DNA from: a virus
Length of the DNA stretch: 51,849 nucleotides
Direction: 5' to 3' (one strand)
Virus record (IMG/VR): IMGVR_UViG_3300003691_000008
Location: 1 to 51,849 of that record
Both the position numbers and the translations under genes were made by a program. Every line of letters starts with the position of its first letter. The stretch's first letter is position 1. Below are positions 23,532-31,533 of the stretch, piece by piece. The notes under the pieces were generated by a model. That model had not been told where the DNA came from. It saw nothing but the letters and a program-made list of their open reading frames with translations, and ran no database searches.

Positions 23532-23819
23532 ATGGCTAAAGCGAAAACCAAACCTTATACAGCGGGTGAAAAATGTATTATTCATCAACTGGGCTTAGCC
23601 CTTGTTTGTGCTGAAATTGAAACGCAAGTAATCAAACCGTTTTTTGAAAAAGACAAAGGTATCCCCTATCAATCTAAAGGCGGTTATCTTGATATATATC
23701 TTGCTTCGGATCCTAAAGTTAAACGTGCATGGAAAGCGTTGCAAAAAGATGTAAAACAAATTCGCAAGGATTTTTTAGCACATTCAAAAAATGAGGCTAA
23801 GCAGGATGAAAGACCGTAA
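23532..23819 (+). CDS. Small phage protein, unknown
   Basis: A 95-aa basic protein, with AGGAG at 23521-23525 before ATG 23532. The middle (LGLALVCAEIETQVIKPFFEKDKG) is helical and the C-terminus is Lys-rich. No family is recognised. It overlaps the small terminase gene start by 14 bp. Confidence 0.55.
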   Translation: MAKAKTKPYTAGEKCIIHQLGLALVCAEIETQVIKPFFEKDKGIPYQSKGGYLDIYLASDPKVKRAWKALQKDVKQIRKDFLAHSKNEAKQDERP

Positions 23820-24381
23820 GAAACGTGGCAAGCCGTCCAAGGTAGATTTATTACCTGCAGCAATAAAAACCCAACTTGATCAATTGCTGCGTGATAACAA
23901 GATGCAGCAAAAAGACATTCTAAAAGCGGTTAATTTGCTTATTGATGATGCGGGCTTAGGCAAGGAAGTAAAGCTATCAGCATCGGGTGTTAATCGATAC
24001 TCAACGCAAATGGAAACTATAGGCCATGACATTCGCCAGGCACGCGAAATGGCTGAAATGTGGGTAGCTAAGTTGGGCACAGCGCCAACGGGTGATGTAA
24101 GTCAGTTACTGATGGAAATGCTACGTACGCAGTCGTTCAGATTGTTAGTTAAAGCTAATGAAAACCCTGACGATGTACTCGACCCGAAAACCATCGGCGA
24201 GCTAGCATTGGGTATTCAGCGTATTGAAAAAGCCGCCATGTTGAACATGGAAAAAGCAAAGGAGATCAAAAAAGCCTTTGCTGAAGAAGCTGCTGGTGCT
24301 ATTGATAAAACAGCCAAACAGGCAGGTTTAACAAGTGAAGGCGCAATGTTGATTAAGCAACAAATTTTAGGACTTGCCTAA
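23806..24381 (+). CDS. Terminase small subunit-like protein (DUF3486)
   Basis: About 191 residues from MKDRKKRGKPSKVDLLP (ATG 23806), which is the typical opening of DUF3486 proteins (Mu gp27 equivalent). An N-terminal helix-turn-helix region (NKMQQKDILKAVNLLI...LSASGVNRYS) is followed by a long helical part. It probably recognises phage ends and loads the large subunit for headful packaging of transposed copies. The stop overlaps the large subunit start by 1 bp. A start at 23791 is possible but less usual. Confidence 0.85.
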   Translation: MKDRKKRGKPSKVDLLPAAIKTQLDQLLRDNKMQQKDILKAVNLLIDDAGLGKEVKLSASGVNRYSTQMETIGHDIRQAREMAEMWVAKLGTAPTGDVSQLLMEMLRTQSFRLLVKANENPDDVLDPKTIGELALGIQRIEKAAMLNMEKAKEIKKAFAEEAAGAIDKTAKQAGLTSEGAMLIKQQILGLA

Positions 24382-26021
24382 TGAAGTTGCCCCCAACGCC
24401 AGTTATTGAGCAAACAAAGCCTGAGCTTAAGCTTTCTAAGTATCAGAAAGCGATTAACGATTGTGACAATATCGAGAAGCGCTTTGGTTTGCCTGTTTTC
24501 ATTCCTTTTGATCCTGATGAAGTTTTATTGGGTTATCAAAAGCGTTGGATGGCTGACGATTCCACCTTAAAAATTGCCGAGAAATCACGCCGTACCGGTT
24601 TAACCTGGGCAGAAGCTGCCGATGCTGTTTTAGAAGCCAGTAAAAGTAAAGTTGCTTTTGGTACCAACCATTTTTATGTTGGCTCAACCAAAGACATGGC
24701 GCGTGAGTTTATTGATGCTTGTGCCATGTGGGCTATGGCATTTGATAAAGCGGCAGGAGATATTCAAGAAGAAATATTTGTAGATGAAGGTCAGGAAGGA
24801 AAAGAGATCCTTACCTTTACCATCAACTTTGCTAGTGGCTTTAAAATACAAGCGCTAAGCTCTAACCCGTCAAATTTACGTGGTATGCAAGGCAATGTAA
24901 CTATTGATGAAGCCGCATTTCATGACCGTTTAGCCGAAGTACTTAAAGCCGCCAGTGCCTTAACCATGTGGGGCGCTAAAGTGAGATTAATTAGCACTCA
25001 CAATGGCACAGACAATCTATTCAATACCCTTATTCAAGATAGTCGCGCAGGTAAAAAAGCCTATTCAGTACACCGCATTACCCTTGATGATGCTTGTGGG
25101 GAAGGACTTTATCAGCGTATTAGTCAAACACGCCGTAAAGAGTGGACTCAAGAAGTTGAGGATATGTGGAAGGCTGCATTACTTAACCAAACAGCCACTG
25201 AAGAAGATGCGTTAGAAGAATACGCTTGTGTGCCTAAGCAAGGTGGTGGTGTATATATCAAACGTGTGCTTGTAGACCAAGCCATGAAAAAAGATATTCC
25301 CATTATTCGCTTTACTGCCCCTAAAGATTTTTTAGAGTGGTCGGCAAGACATAAAGAAATTCAAATTAAAGAATGGCAAGACGAGTTAAAGCCTCATTTA
25401 GCCAAACTTCATAAAGACTTAAATCACGCGTTTGGTGAAGATTTCGCTCGCAAAGGTGATTTATCGGTATTTGTACCACTGCAAATAAATAAAGATTTAA
25501 CCAAGCGCGTACCGTTCTTGCTTGAAATGAGTAATTTAACCTATGACGCTCAGCGTGAAATACTGTTTTATTTGTGTGACCGTTTACCACGATTACAGGG
25601 CTTAGCGTTTGATGCCACAGGCAATGGCGGTTACTTAGCTGAAACTGCTGCCTTACGTTATGGCACCGACATGGTTGAACAAATTGATTTAAGTGAAAAA
25701 TGGTACCGTGAATGGATGCCAAAATTAAAAGCTGAGTTTGAAGACCAAAACTTAGAAATACCACGTCATCAAGATGTTCAAGATGATATGGGACAAATCA
25801 AAGTAATTAACGGCACCCCAAAAATAGACAAAGGTAGCACTAAAGGCACTGACGGCAGACAACGCCATGGCGATGTTGCAGTAGGTCTTGCTATGGCTGT
25901 TAGAGCAAGTTGGATGGAAGGTGCACCCATTGAATTTACCCCATTACCCAATAAACGCGACAGCTTTGAAGGTCGCGATGATAGCGACTACGGCGGCAAT
26001 TATTCACAAGGTTGTTTTTAA
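24381..26021 (+). CDS. Terminase large subunit (Mu gp28-like)
   Basis: A 546-aa packaging motor. ATPase domain: P-loop variant SRRTGLTW (residues 69-76), Walker B NVTIDEAAFHD (about 172-182) and coupling motif STHNGTDN (about 210-217). C-terminal RNase H-like nuclease domain: ARKGDLSVF and GLAFDATGNGGY as acidic clusters. It cuts and pumps phage DNA into the head; in Mu-type phages it packages host-flanked copies by headful. The gene overlaps the portal gene start. Confidence 0.92.
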   Translation: MKLPPTPVIEQTKPELKLSKYQKAINDCDNIEKRFGLPVFIPFDPDEVLLGYQKRWMADDSTLKIAEKSRRTGLTWAEAADAVLEASKSKVAFGTNHFYVGSTKDMAREFIDACAMWAMAFDKAAGDIQEEIFVDEGQEGKEILTFTINFASGFKIQALSSNPSNLRGMQGNVTIDEAAFHDRLAEVLKAASALTMWGAKVRLISTHNGTDNLFNTLIQDSRAGKKAYSVHRITLDDACGEGLYQRISQTRRKEWTQEVEDMWKAALLNQTATEEDALEEYACVPKQGGGVYIKRVLVDQAMKKDIPIIRFTAPKDFLEWSARHKEIQIKEWQDELKPHLAKLHKDLNHAFGEDFARKGDLSVFVPLQINKDLTKRVPFLLEMSNLTYDAQREILFYLCDRLPRLQGLAFDATGNGGYLAETAALRYGTDMVEQIDLSEKWYREWMPKLKAEFEDQNLEIPRHQDVQDDMGQIKVINGTPKIDKGSTKGTDGRQRHGDVAVGLAMAVRASWMEGAPIEFTPLPNKRDSFEGRDDSDYGGNYSQGCF

Positions 26022-27646
26022 TGACTACTCAAAAAAGTAAAAGCGAAAATAAAATTCATGACATTAATGGTGTTCGATTTCGTATTAAGGAAATCACAAA
26101 GCCCCAAAGTGAAGACAACGCCCAGGTTGCTCAGTTAAAACGTGAGTTTGCTGAACACCCCAGTGCGGGACTTACCCCTGCTAAACTGGCTAGTATTACC
26201 CTTGAAGCTGAAAGAGGTAATTTAATGGCGCAGTCTGATTTAGCCGAAGATATGGAAGAAAAAGACAGCCATATTTTTGCTGAGTTAGCTAAGCGTAAAA
26301 ACGCCTTGCTTACCGTGCCTTGGTCTATTGTGCCACCCCGTAATGCTAGTGATGCAGAGAAGAAAGACGCTGAACTAATTGAAGAGATATTGCGTGATGG
26401 TAACTTTATTGATGACACCATCTTTGATATGGCTGACGGTATTTTAAAAGGCTTTAGTAATTTAGAAATGGCTTGGGAACGCCGCGATGCTTTATGGGTA
26501 CCTGAAAAAATTGAACATAGGCCAGCACGTTGGTTTATGGTTGACCCCGAAGACCAAAACATTTTGCGTTTACGTGACCAAAGTTTTAACGGTGCTGAGC
26601 TGCGCCCGTTTAATTGGATACAACATCAACATAAATCTAAGTCTGGTTACATTGGCCGAGCTAATCTAATCCGAGTATTAGCATGGCCCTATTTATTTAA
26701 AAATTACAGCGTACGTGACTTAGCTGAATTTCTTGAAATATATGGCATACCTGCCCGTATAGGTAAATATCCTACAGGTGCAGGTACTGCTGAAAAAGCC
26801 AGTTTGTTACAAGCTATTATGTCAATCGGACACAATTCAGGCGGTATTATTCCCAAAGGAATGGACATTGAATTTGCTCAAGCTGCAGGTGGACAAGGTG
26901 ACCCATTTGAAATAATGATCTCCTGGTGCGAACGTAGTCAGTCTAAAGCTATTTTGGGTGGCACCCTAACCAGCCAAGCCGACGGTAAAAGCTCTACTAA
27001 CGCATTAGGTAACGTTCATAACGAAGGCCGAATAGAATTGCGTAATAGCGATTGCCGTCAAATTGCCAACACATTAACGCGGGACTTGGTCAAAACTATT
27101 TATATTTTAAATGGAAAAAGCTATAAAAGTGATCGTCGTTTCCCTCGTTTTGAATTTGATATTCAAGAGCCTGAAGACTTAAAATTATTTTCTGAAGCTC
27201 TGCCTGTACTGGTCGATTACGGCTTTAAAATTCCCCTTGCTTGGGCGCAAAACAAAGTGCAAATACCGTTAGCTGAAAAAGATGAAGCGGTAATGATGTT
27301 AGCTAACCAACCGCCTGAGCCTGAAAAAGAGAAAGCTAAGTCGCAAAAAATGGCCATCACTAAGTTAGCCGCTTTAAAAGCTAAGTCAGCAAAACCAACG
27401 ACTGATGAATTGGACGGTTTAACTAACCAGTTAAGCTCAAATATGTCACCTGTGTTAGCGAGCTTTACCAATGAAGTGCAGCAGCTGGTAGAGAACGCAA
27501 CCTCTCTTGAAGAGCTTAGTGCGGCACTAGCTAGTTTAGATTTAACTGTTGATGAAGCCAGCGAGGTAATGCAACAAGCATTTTTTGCCAGTGAATTAAG
27601 TGGCATGTATGACGTTGACATGGATGCAACAAAGGAAAACGAATAA
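26021..27646 (+). CDS. Portal protein (DUF935, Mu gp29-like)
   Basis: About 541 residues from MTTQKSKSEN (ATG 26021, overlapping the terminase stop as TAATG). The core includes FSNLEMAWERRDALWVPEKIEHRPARWF and YLFKNYSVRDLAEFLEIYGIPARIGKYP, the hallmark stretch of DUF935 portals. The C-terminal 120 residues are helical and acidic. It forms the dodecameric head vertex for DNA entry and tail joining. Confidence 0.92.
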   Translation: MTTQKSKSENKIHDINGVRFRIKEITKPQSEDNAQVAQLKREFAEHPSAGLTPAKLASITLEAERGNLMAQSDLAEDMEEKDSHIFAELAKRKNALLTVPWSIVPPRNASDAEKKDAELIEEILRDGNFIDDTIFDMADGILKGFSNLEMAWERRDALWVPEKIEHRPARWFMVDPEDQNILRLRDQSFNGAELRPFNWIQHQHKSKSGYIGRANLIRVLAWPYLFKNYSVRDLAEFLEIYGIPARIGKYPTGAGTAEKASLLQAIMSIGHNSGGIIPKGMDIEFAQAAGGQGDPFEIMISWCERSQSKAILGGTLTSQADGKSSTNALGNVHNEGRIELRNSDCRQIANTLTRDLVKTIYILNGKSYKSDRRFPRFEFDIQEPEDLKLFSEALPVLVDYGFKIPLAWAQNKVQIPLAEKDEAVMMLANQPPEPEKEKAKSQKMAITKLAALKAKSAKPTTDELDGLTNQLSSNMSPVLASFTNEVQQLVENATSLEELSAALASLDLTVDEASEVMQQAFFASELSGMYDVDMDATKENE

Positions 27647-27783
27647 TGCTTACCCGATTCATTAAGCGTTATGAGCGTTGGTACAACCGCTATCAATTTA
27701 ATCGCTTGTCAGAAACAGATAGAAAGATTTTTCGTTTTCTTGAGTTAGATCCCGATTCATTAATTAAACGTGGTGAGATATGA
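27646..27783 (+). CDS. 45-aa ORF between portal and MuF genes
   Basis: A small basic ORF starting MLTRFIKRYERWYNRYQFNR and ending in DSLIKRGEI. It begins on the last base of the portal stop codon (TAATG) and its stop overlaps the next start (ATGA), so it is tightly coupled on both sides. Unknown. Mu has no gene here, so it is part of a small insertion with the next ORF. Confidence 0.5.
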   Translation: MLTRFIKRYERWYNRYQFNRLSETDRKIFRFLELDPDSLIKRGEI

Positions 27784-28079
27784 CCGAATTTATTATGTTA
27801 GATATAAGTTTTCAAGATTTCGTTTTTTATCTTTTTTTAATTCCTCTTTCTTCTGTTGTTGGTATGTTTTGGACTACACGTATTTTATATGTGTGCATGC
27901 TGATAAGAGATATTTACGCTTGTTGTTTTTATCAATGTTTAGGCTTTGGAACTAAAAAAGGTAAAAATGGCGAAAAAGATAAAGAAGTTCCCATATTCAA
28001 AGTAAAAACTAATGTTGTGTATTTAGGGTTAACGTTTATCAGCCATCGTAAAGCGAGGAAAGCTAACAATGACAGCTAG
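27780..28079 (+). CDS. Small membrane protein inserted between portal and MuF genes
   Basis: A 99-aa protein. Two adjacent hydrophobic segments (FVFYLFLIPLSSVVGMFW, residues 14-31, and a Cys-rich ILYVCMLIRDIYACCFY, 35-51) are followed by a basic tail. Five Cys cluster around residues 38-54. No family recognised. It sits inside the normally conserved portal-MuF pair and may be a late-expressed cargo gene acting at the membrane. Confidence 0.5.
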   Translation: MTEFIMLDISFQDFVFYLFLIPLSSVVGMFWTTRILYVCMLIRDIYACCFYQCLGFGTKKGKNGEKDKEVPIFKVKTNVVYLGLTFISHRKARKANNDS

Positions 28080-29469
28080 ATATGGCTCAGTACCTTTTAC
28101 TGAAGCAATAGACTTCTTTCAAACAAAGTTAAACATACCAACAGAGCGTTGGAATGATTTGTGGCAAGGTGCCCATAATACGGGTTTTATGGTTGCCGGA
28201 GCCATGAAAGATGATTTACTCAATGACTTTAGAAAAGCCGTTGATAGTGCCATAGCGGAAGGTAAATCACTTTCATGGTTTAAAAAAGAGTTTCAAATAA
28301 TAAAAGAACGCCATGGTTGGGATCATAACGGTAGTGCTGATTGGCGCAGTAAAGTTATTTACGATACCAACATGCGTCAAGCATATAACGCGGGGCGTTA
28401 TGAACAACTGCAGCACTTTGACTTTTGGGAGTATCAACACGGTGACAGCATGTCACCGCGTCCTATGCATTTATCCTGGCATGGTTTGGTATTACCCAAA
28501 GCAGATTCATTTTGGGGAACTCACTTTCCGCAAAACGGCTGGGGCTGTAAATGCAAAGTACGTGGCCGTACCCAAGATTACATAGACCGTAAAGGCATTA
28601 AGGTAGGTAAATCGCCTAAAAAGGAACTTATTGATTGGACTGATAAAGTGACTGGCGAAGTACATCAAATACCAAAAGGCATAGACCCTGGTTTTGATTA
28701 TGCCCCGCAAAAAAGTGCAGTTAAACAAAAGCAAAAGAAAGTAGCTACCCAAAAAGCTAAGCCCTATGAGCCACCACCACGCATTGCGCCAACCGCTTTT
28801 AGTACAGTGCCCGGTGCAGACATTCATGCCTTAAATAAAAAGCTTAGCGAGTTTGCACCGGCTAAAGCCCGTTTAGATCTTCTTGGTCAATTTTTAAATA
28901 AACACGACATTAAAACCTTGTTTCTCAAACAAGCTGAAATGGGCGCTAAAACCAAAGCATCACGTAACTTAGCACCACAAGTTCAGCCGTACTTAAATTT
29001 GGGTAGTGCAACGCATAGCTATTTCACCACCCGTAATGCATCAAGAACAAATGGCTTTACCTGGCGCAATAAAAATCATGTGGTTGTTAAAGTGAAAGCA
29101 TCAACCCGATTTAATAAAGTGGTGTTTGAAGAACTCAGCGAAGCAGTAGAAAATGCTATATTATTAATGCGTGAAGGTGATAAGCAATGGTCACTTTCTC
29201 ATATTGTAAGAGTAGCCAGTGAAAGCCGTGAACATGGTGGCGCTTTGGTGACTTGGCTACATGAAATTGGCCACCAAGTACATTACAAAGCGGGTAAGCC
29301 GAAAATGCCAGTGCCCTATGGTTATGGTGTTACCCAGTATAGTTTAATTAATGATTTTGAATGGCACGCAGAGCACTTTGCCATGTGGTTACTCAATCGC
29401 GAAGCTTTAGCCAAGTGGGATGAAGGTATCGCAGTATATTTTGATAAATTAATGAAGGCAGCACTTTAA
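28069..29469 (+). CDS. MuF-type head protein with C-terminal zincin-like (HEIGH) domain
   Basis: A 466-aa protein. The N-terminal 200 residues are the Mu F/SPP1 gp7 minor-head domain, with the diagnostic PRPMHLSWHGLVLPKADSFW and FPQNGWGCKCKVRGRT (about 131-167). A linker rich in Lys/Gln/Pro (214-240) leads to an extra domain of about 220 residues that contains LHEIGHQVHY (H398, E399, H402) and DFEWHAEHFAMW (about 429-440, E431/E435 as possible third ligand). This is a gluzincin-like metallopeptidase arrangement. MuF proteins with variable C-terminal effector domains are known as phage-encoded polymorphic toxins. The domain is probably packaged in the head and delivered or acts on head maturation. 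Confidence 0.75.
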   Translation: MTARYGSVPFTEAIDFFQTKLNIPTERWNDLWQGAHNTGFMVAGAMKDDLLNDFRKAVDSAIAEGKSLSWFKKEFQIIKERHGWDHNGSADWRSKVIYDTNMRQAYNAGRYEQLQHFDFWEYQHGDSMSPRPMHLSWHGLVLPKADSFWGTHFPQNGWGCKCKVRGRTQDYIDRKGIKVGKSPKKELIDWTDKVTGEVHQIPKGIDPGFDYAPQKSAVKQKQKKVATQKAKPYEPPPRIAPTAFSTVPGADIHALNKKLSEFAPAKARLDLLGQFLNKHDIKTLFLKQAEMGAKTKASRNLAPQVQPYLNLGSATHSYFTTRNASRTNGFTWRNKNHVVVKVKASTRFNKVVFEELSEAVENAILLMREGDKQWSLSHIVRVASESREHGGALVTWLHEIGHQVHYKAGKPKMPVPYGYGVTQYSLINDFEWHAEHFAMWLLNREALAKWDEGIAVYFDKLMKAAL

Positions 29470-29699
29470 TGAATATGCTTGAGAAGTTAAGACAACAAAA
29501 AGTTAGTCGTGAAAATGCGAATGAAGCGGTAAGCGTAATTAACGATAAGTCGCTTAGCTTTAGTGAAAAGGTTAAGCGTGTGCAAGCACTTGAAGCCGAA
29601 TCTTCTGCAGCTGAGCAAGTGCTTTTTGCTGAGGTTTATTCTAGTTTACATGGCATGGCCATCACACCAGAAGACATTAATTTAATGGCGGGTGTTTAA
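29469..29699 (+). CDS. Small phage head-region protein, unknown
   Basis: A 76-aa helical protein (RENANEAVSVINDKSLSFSEKVKRVQALEAES). It overlaps the MuF stop and the gpG start by one base each. A small ORF of this kind next to MuF toxins could be an immunity or chaperone protein for the C-terminal domain; that is inference from position alone. Confidence 0.5.
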   Translation: MNMLEKLRQQKVSRENANEAVSVINDKSLSFSEKVKRVQALEAESSAAEQVLFAEVYSSLHGMAITPEDINLMAGV

Positions 29700-30133
29700 T
29701 GGCTGGTGGTTTTGTTTCAGTTGATGTCATTGGCACCAAGTCGATAGCCAATGCATTAAACCGACTGTTAAGACAAGGCAGTGATTTAAGTCCAGCTCTT
29801 CGAGAAATAGGCGAACAGGTACTTGAGTCAACCCAACAACGTTTTACTGAAATGGTATCACCTGATGGTGAAGCATGGGATCCATTATCACCCCGCACCT
29901 TAGCCAAGAAGAACCGTCCAGACCGAATACTGACCGAAACAAGCATCTTAGCTGATACCTTAAACTTCCAACTGGGTAACGACCAAGTAATGATCGGCTC
30001 TAATCTAGACTATGCCGCTACCCATCAATTTGGCCGTGAAGCCGATGGTATTCCCGCCCGACCTTTTTTAGGACTTGCGCCATTCGAGCGTGTTGAAATT
30101 TTAGAGATATTACAAGCACACTTAATCGATTAG
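29699..30133 (+). CDS. Virion morphogenesis protein (Mu gpG / tail completion)
   Basis: A 144-aa protein. GGFVSVDVIG... and RFTEMVSPDGEAWDPLSPRTLAKKNRPDRILTETSILADTL plus YAATHQFGREADGIPARPFLGL match the phage virion morphogenesis family (Mu gpG), which acts late in joining heads and tails. The last gene of the first late unit; the following 228 bp contains the second leader. Confidence 0.9.
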   Translation: MAGGFVSVDVIGTKSIANALNRLLRQGSDLSPALREIGEQVLESTQQRFTEMVSPDGEAWDPLSPRTLAKKNRPDRILTETSILADTLNFQLGNDQVMIGSNLDYAATHQFGREADGIPARPFLGLAPFERVEILEILQAHLID

Positions 30134-30311
30134 TTAACAGCGCCTAAAACGCCTTTTTAGCGATTAAACGCTATAAGTCGCCTAATGATATTCAAATTGA
30201 ACTTTAAGCGCTGTATGCGTTTTATAAAAACTTTATAAAATAGCTCTATGGCTGATTTTAGTCTGTCAAAACCACTACTAGCATTTACCCCTCTCAAAGC
30301 AGTTGAAAATT

Positions 30312-30364
30312 ACTAACTCAGGTTAATATTTAAAACCGCTCGATGTTGTCATTCTGGCAGCATG
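30312..30364 (+). promoter_or_regulatory. Late leader 2: conserved element plus start-codon hairpin
   Basis: Same 19-bp block as 21185-21203, same 50-bp distance to the ATG and the same ending TCTGGCAGCATGAAAAAA. The 5' arm is ATGTTG (30344-30349) instead of ATGCTG; in RNA the changed base still pairs (G-U) with CAGCAT, so the hairpin is kept. Starts the capsid/tail unit. Confidence 0.7.
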
Positions 30365-31531
30365 AAAAAAATACTTAACACAAAAATCAAACTACACCCC
30401 ATTGCCGTTTTATCTGCGTCTAATGTTGGCGCTCAAAATATCGCTATTTTGGGTGCTGAACTTATTACGCAAGAAAGCGGTTTGGTTCAATTACTTCCTT
30501 CAGGAAAATTTAATGCTGTTGATGGTCGTCCTGCAGACGTAGCCGATAATCATTGGTTAATGGATGAAATTGCTTTTCAAGCATTAAAAGCCAATACACC
30601 ACACCAAGAAGGTGATTTGGTTATTGACTATGAACACCAAACTCTTAAAGCCCCGGTAAACGGACAACCTGCAATCGCGTCGGGCTTTTTTAATATTGAC
30701 GATGTGCGTTTTATTGAGGGTAAAGGTTTATTCATAAAGCCTAAATGGACTGAAAAAGCACAAGCGCATTTGAGCGCCGGTGAATACAAATATATTTCTG
30801 CCGTGTTTGGTTATGACGCAACCACTGGCCGACCTACCTATTTACATTCTGCTGCATTGGTTAATCGCCCAGGCGTTGATGGCATGAAGCCATTAACACT
30901 GCTTGCTGCAGATTTGTACTTAAAAAAAACCAATACCAACAACCAAAAGGACACTGCCGTGAATCCAATATTACTGGCGATATTACAAGCCTTGGGAATT
31001 AAAGTGGACGGTGATTTACCCACCGAGCCTGCTGCCCTAAGTGCACTAAACACACAAGTAACAACTGCCTTGGCAGCGTTACAAGCAGATGCAGGCAAAG
31101 TTGCTTCACTTAATGACCAAGTTGCTGTGTTAAGCGCAGGTCAAGCGAACCCTGCCACACATGTTCCAATTGCGGCGATTACTGAATTGCAAAACACAGT
31201 TGCTGCGCTACAAGCACAAGTAAGTGGTGGCGAAGTTGAAAAACTGGTTCAGCAAGGCTTAGCCGATGGTCGCATCATTGCTTCAATGGAAGGTTGGGCT
31301 ACAGAGTTAGGCAAGCAGTCTGTTGCACAGCTTCAAGCTTATTTAGATAAATCAGCACCTATTGCCGCGTTAAGCGGTAAGCAGACAAAAGACTTAAACC
31401 TTGATGCTGAAGGCAACAAGTTAACGGGCGTTGCAGCACTGAGCGCCGAAGACAAAGATGCAGCAACTGCGCTTGGTATTTCTCATGAAGATTTTGCCAA
31501 GCAAAAAGATGCTGAATTAGGAGCTAAATAA
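30362..31531 (+). CDS. Prohead protease with C-terminal scaffold (Mu gpI/gpZ-like)
   Basis: A 389-aa protein. The N-terminal half (residues 1-190) is the Mu I protease type, with DNHWLMDEIAFQALKANTPHQEGDLVIDYEHQTL and SAGEYKYISAVFGYD carrying the usual His and Ser candidates. The C-terminal half is an Ala/Gln-rich coiled-coil scaffold. An internal GTG at 30959 (residue 200, VNPILLAILQALGIK) has AAAAGGA upstream, so a separate scaffold protein is probably made, as Mu Z is. Cleavage of scaffold and capsid matures the prohead. Confidence 0.88.
   Translation: MKKILNTKIKLHPIAVLSASNVGAQNIAILGAELITQESGLVQLLPSGKFNAVDGRPADVADNHWLMDEIAFQALKANTPHQEGDLVIDYEHQTLKAPVNGQPAIASGFFNIDDVRFIEGKGLFIKPKWTEKAQAHLSAGEYKYISAVFGYDATTGRPTYLHSAALVNRPGVDGMKPLTLLAADLYLKKTNTNNQKDTAVNPILLAILQALGIKVDGDLPTEPAALSALNTQVTTALAALQADAGKVASLNDQVAVLSAGQANPATHVPIAAITELQNTVAALQAQVSGGEVEKLVQQGLADGRIIASMEGWATELGKQSVAQLQAYLDKSAPIAALSGKQTKDLNLDAEGNKLTGVAALSAEDKDAATALGISHEDFAKQKDAELGAK
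30959..31531 (+). CDS. Probable internal-start scaffold protein (Mu gpZ-like)
   Basis: In frame with the protease gene. GTG 30959 is 9-10 nt after AAAAGGA (30943-30949). The product would start MNPILLAILQALGIKVDGD, a sequence that looks like a natural N-terminus in this family, followed by an Ala/Gln-rich coiled coil and an alpha-helical tail (190 aa). Mu makes its scaffold Z the same way from gene I. Internal starts of this kind are not found by standard gene callers. Confidence 0.6.
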   Translation: MNPILLAILQALGIKVDGDLPTEPAALSALNTQVTTALAALQADAGKVASLNDQVAVLSAGQANPATHVPIAAITELQNTVAALQAQVSGGEVEKLVQQGLADGRIIASMEGWATELGKQSVAQLQAYLDKSAPIAALSGKQTKDLNLDAEGNKLTGVAALSAEDKDAATALGISHEDFAKQKDAELGAK

Positions 31532-31533
31532 TC

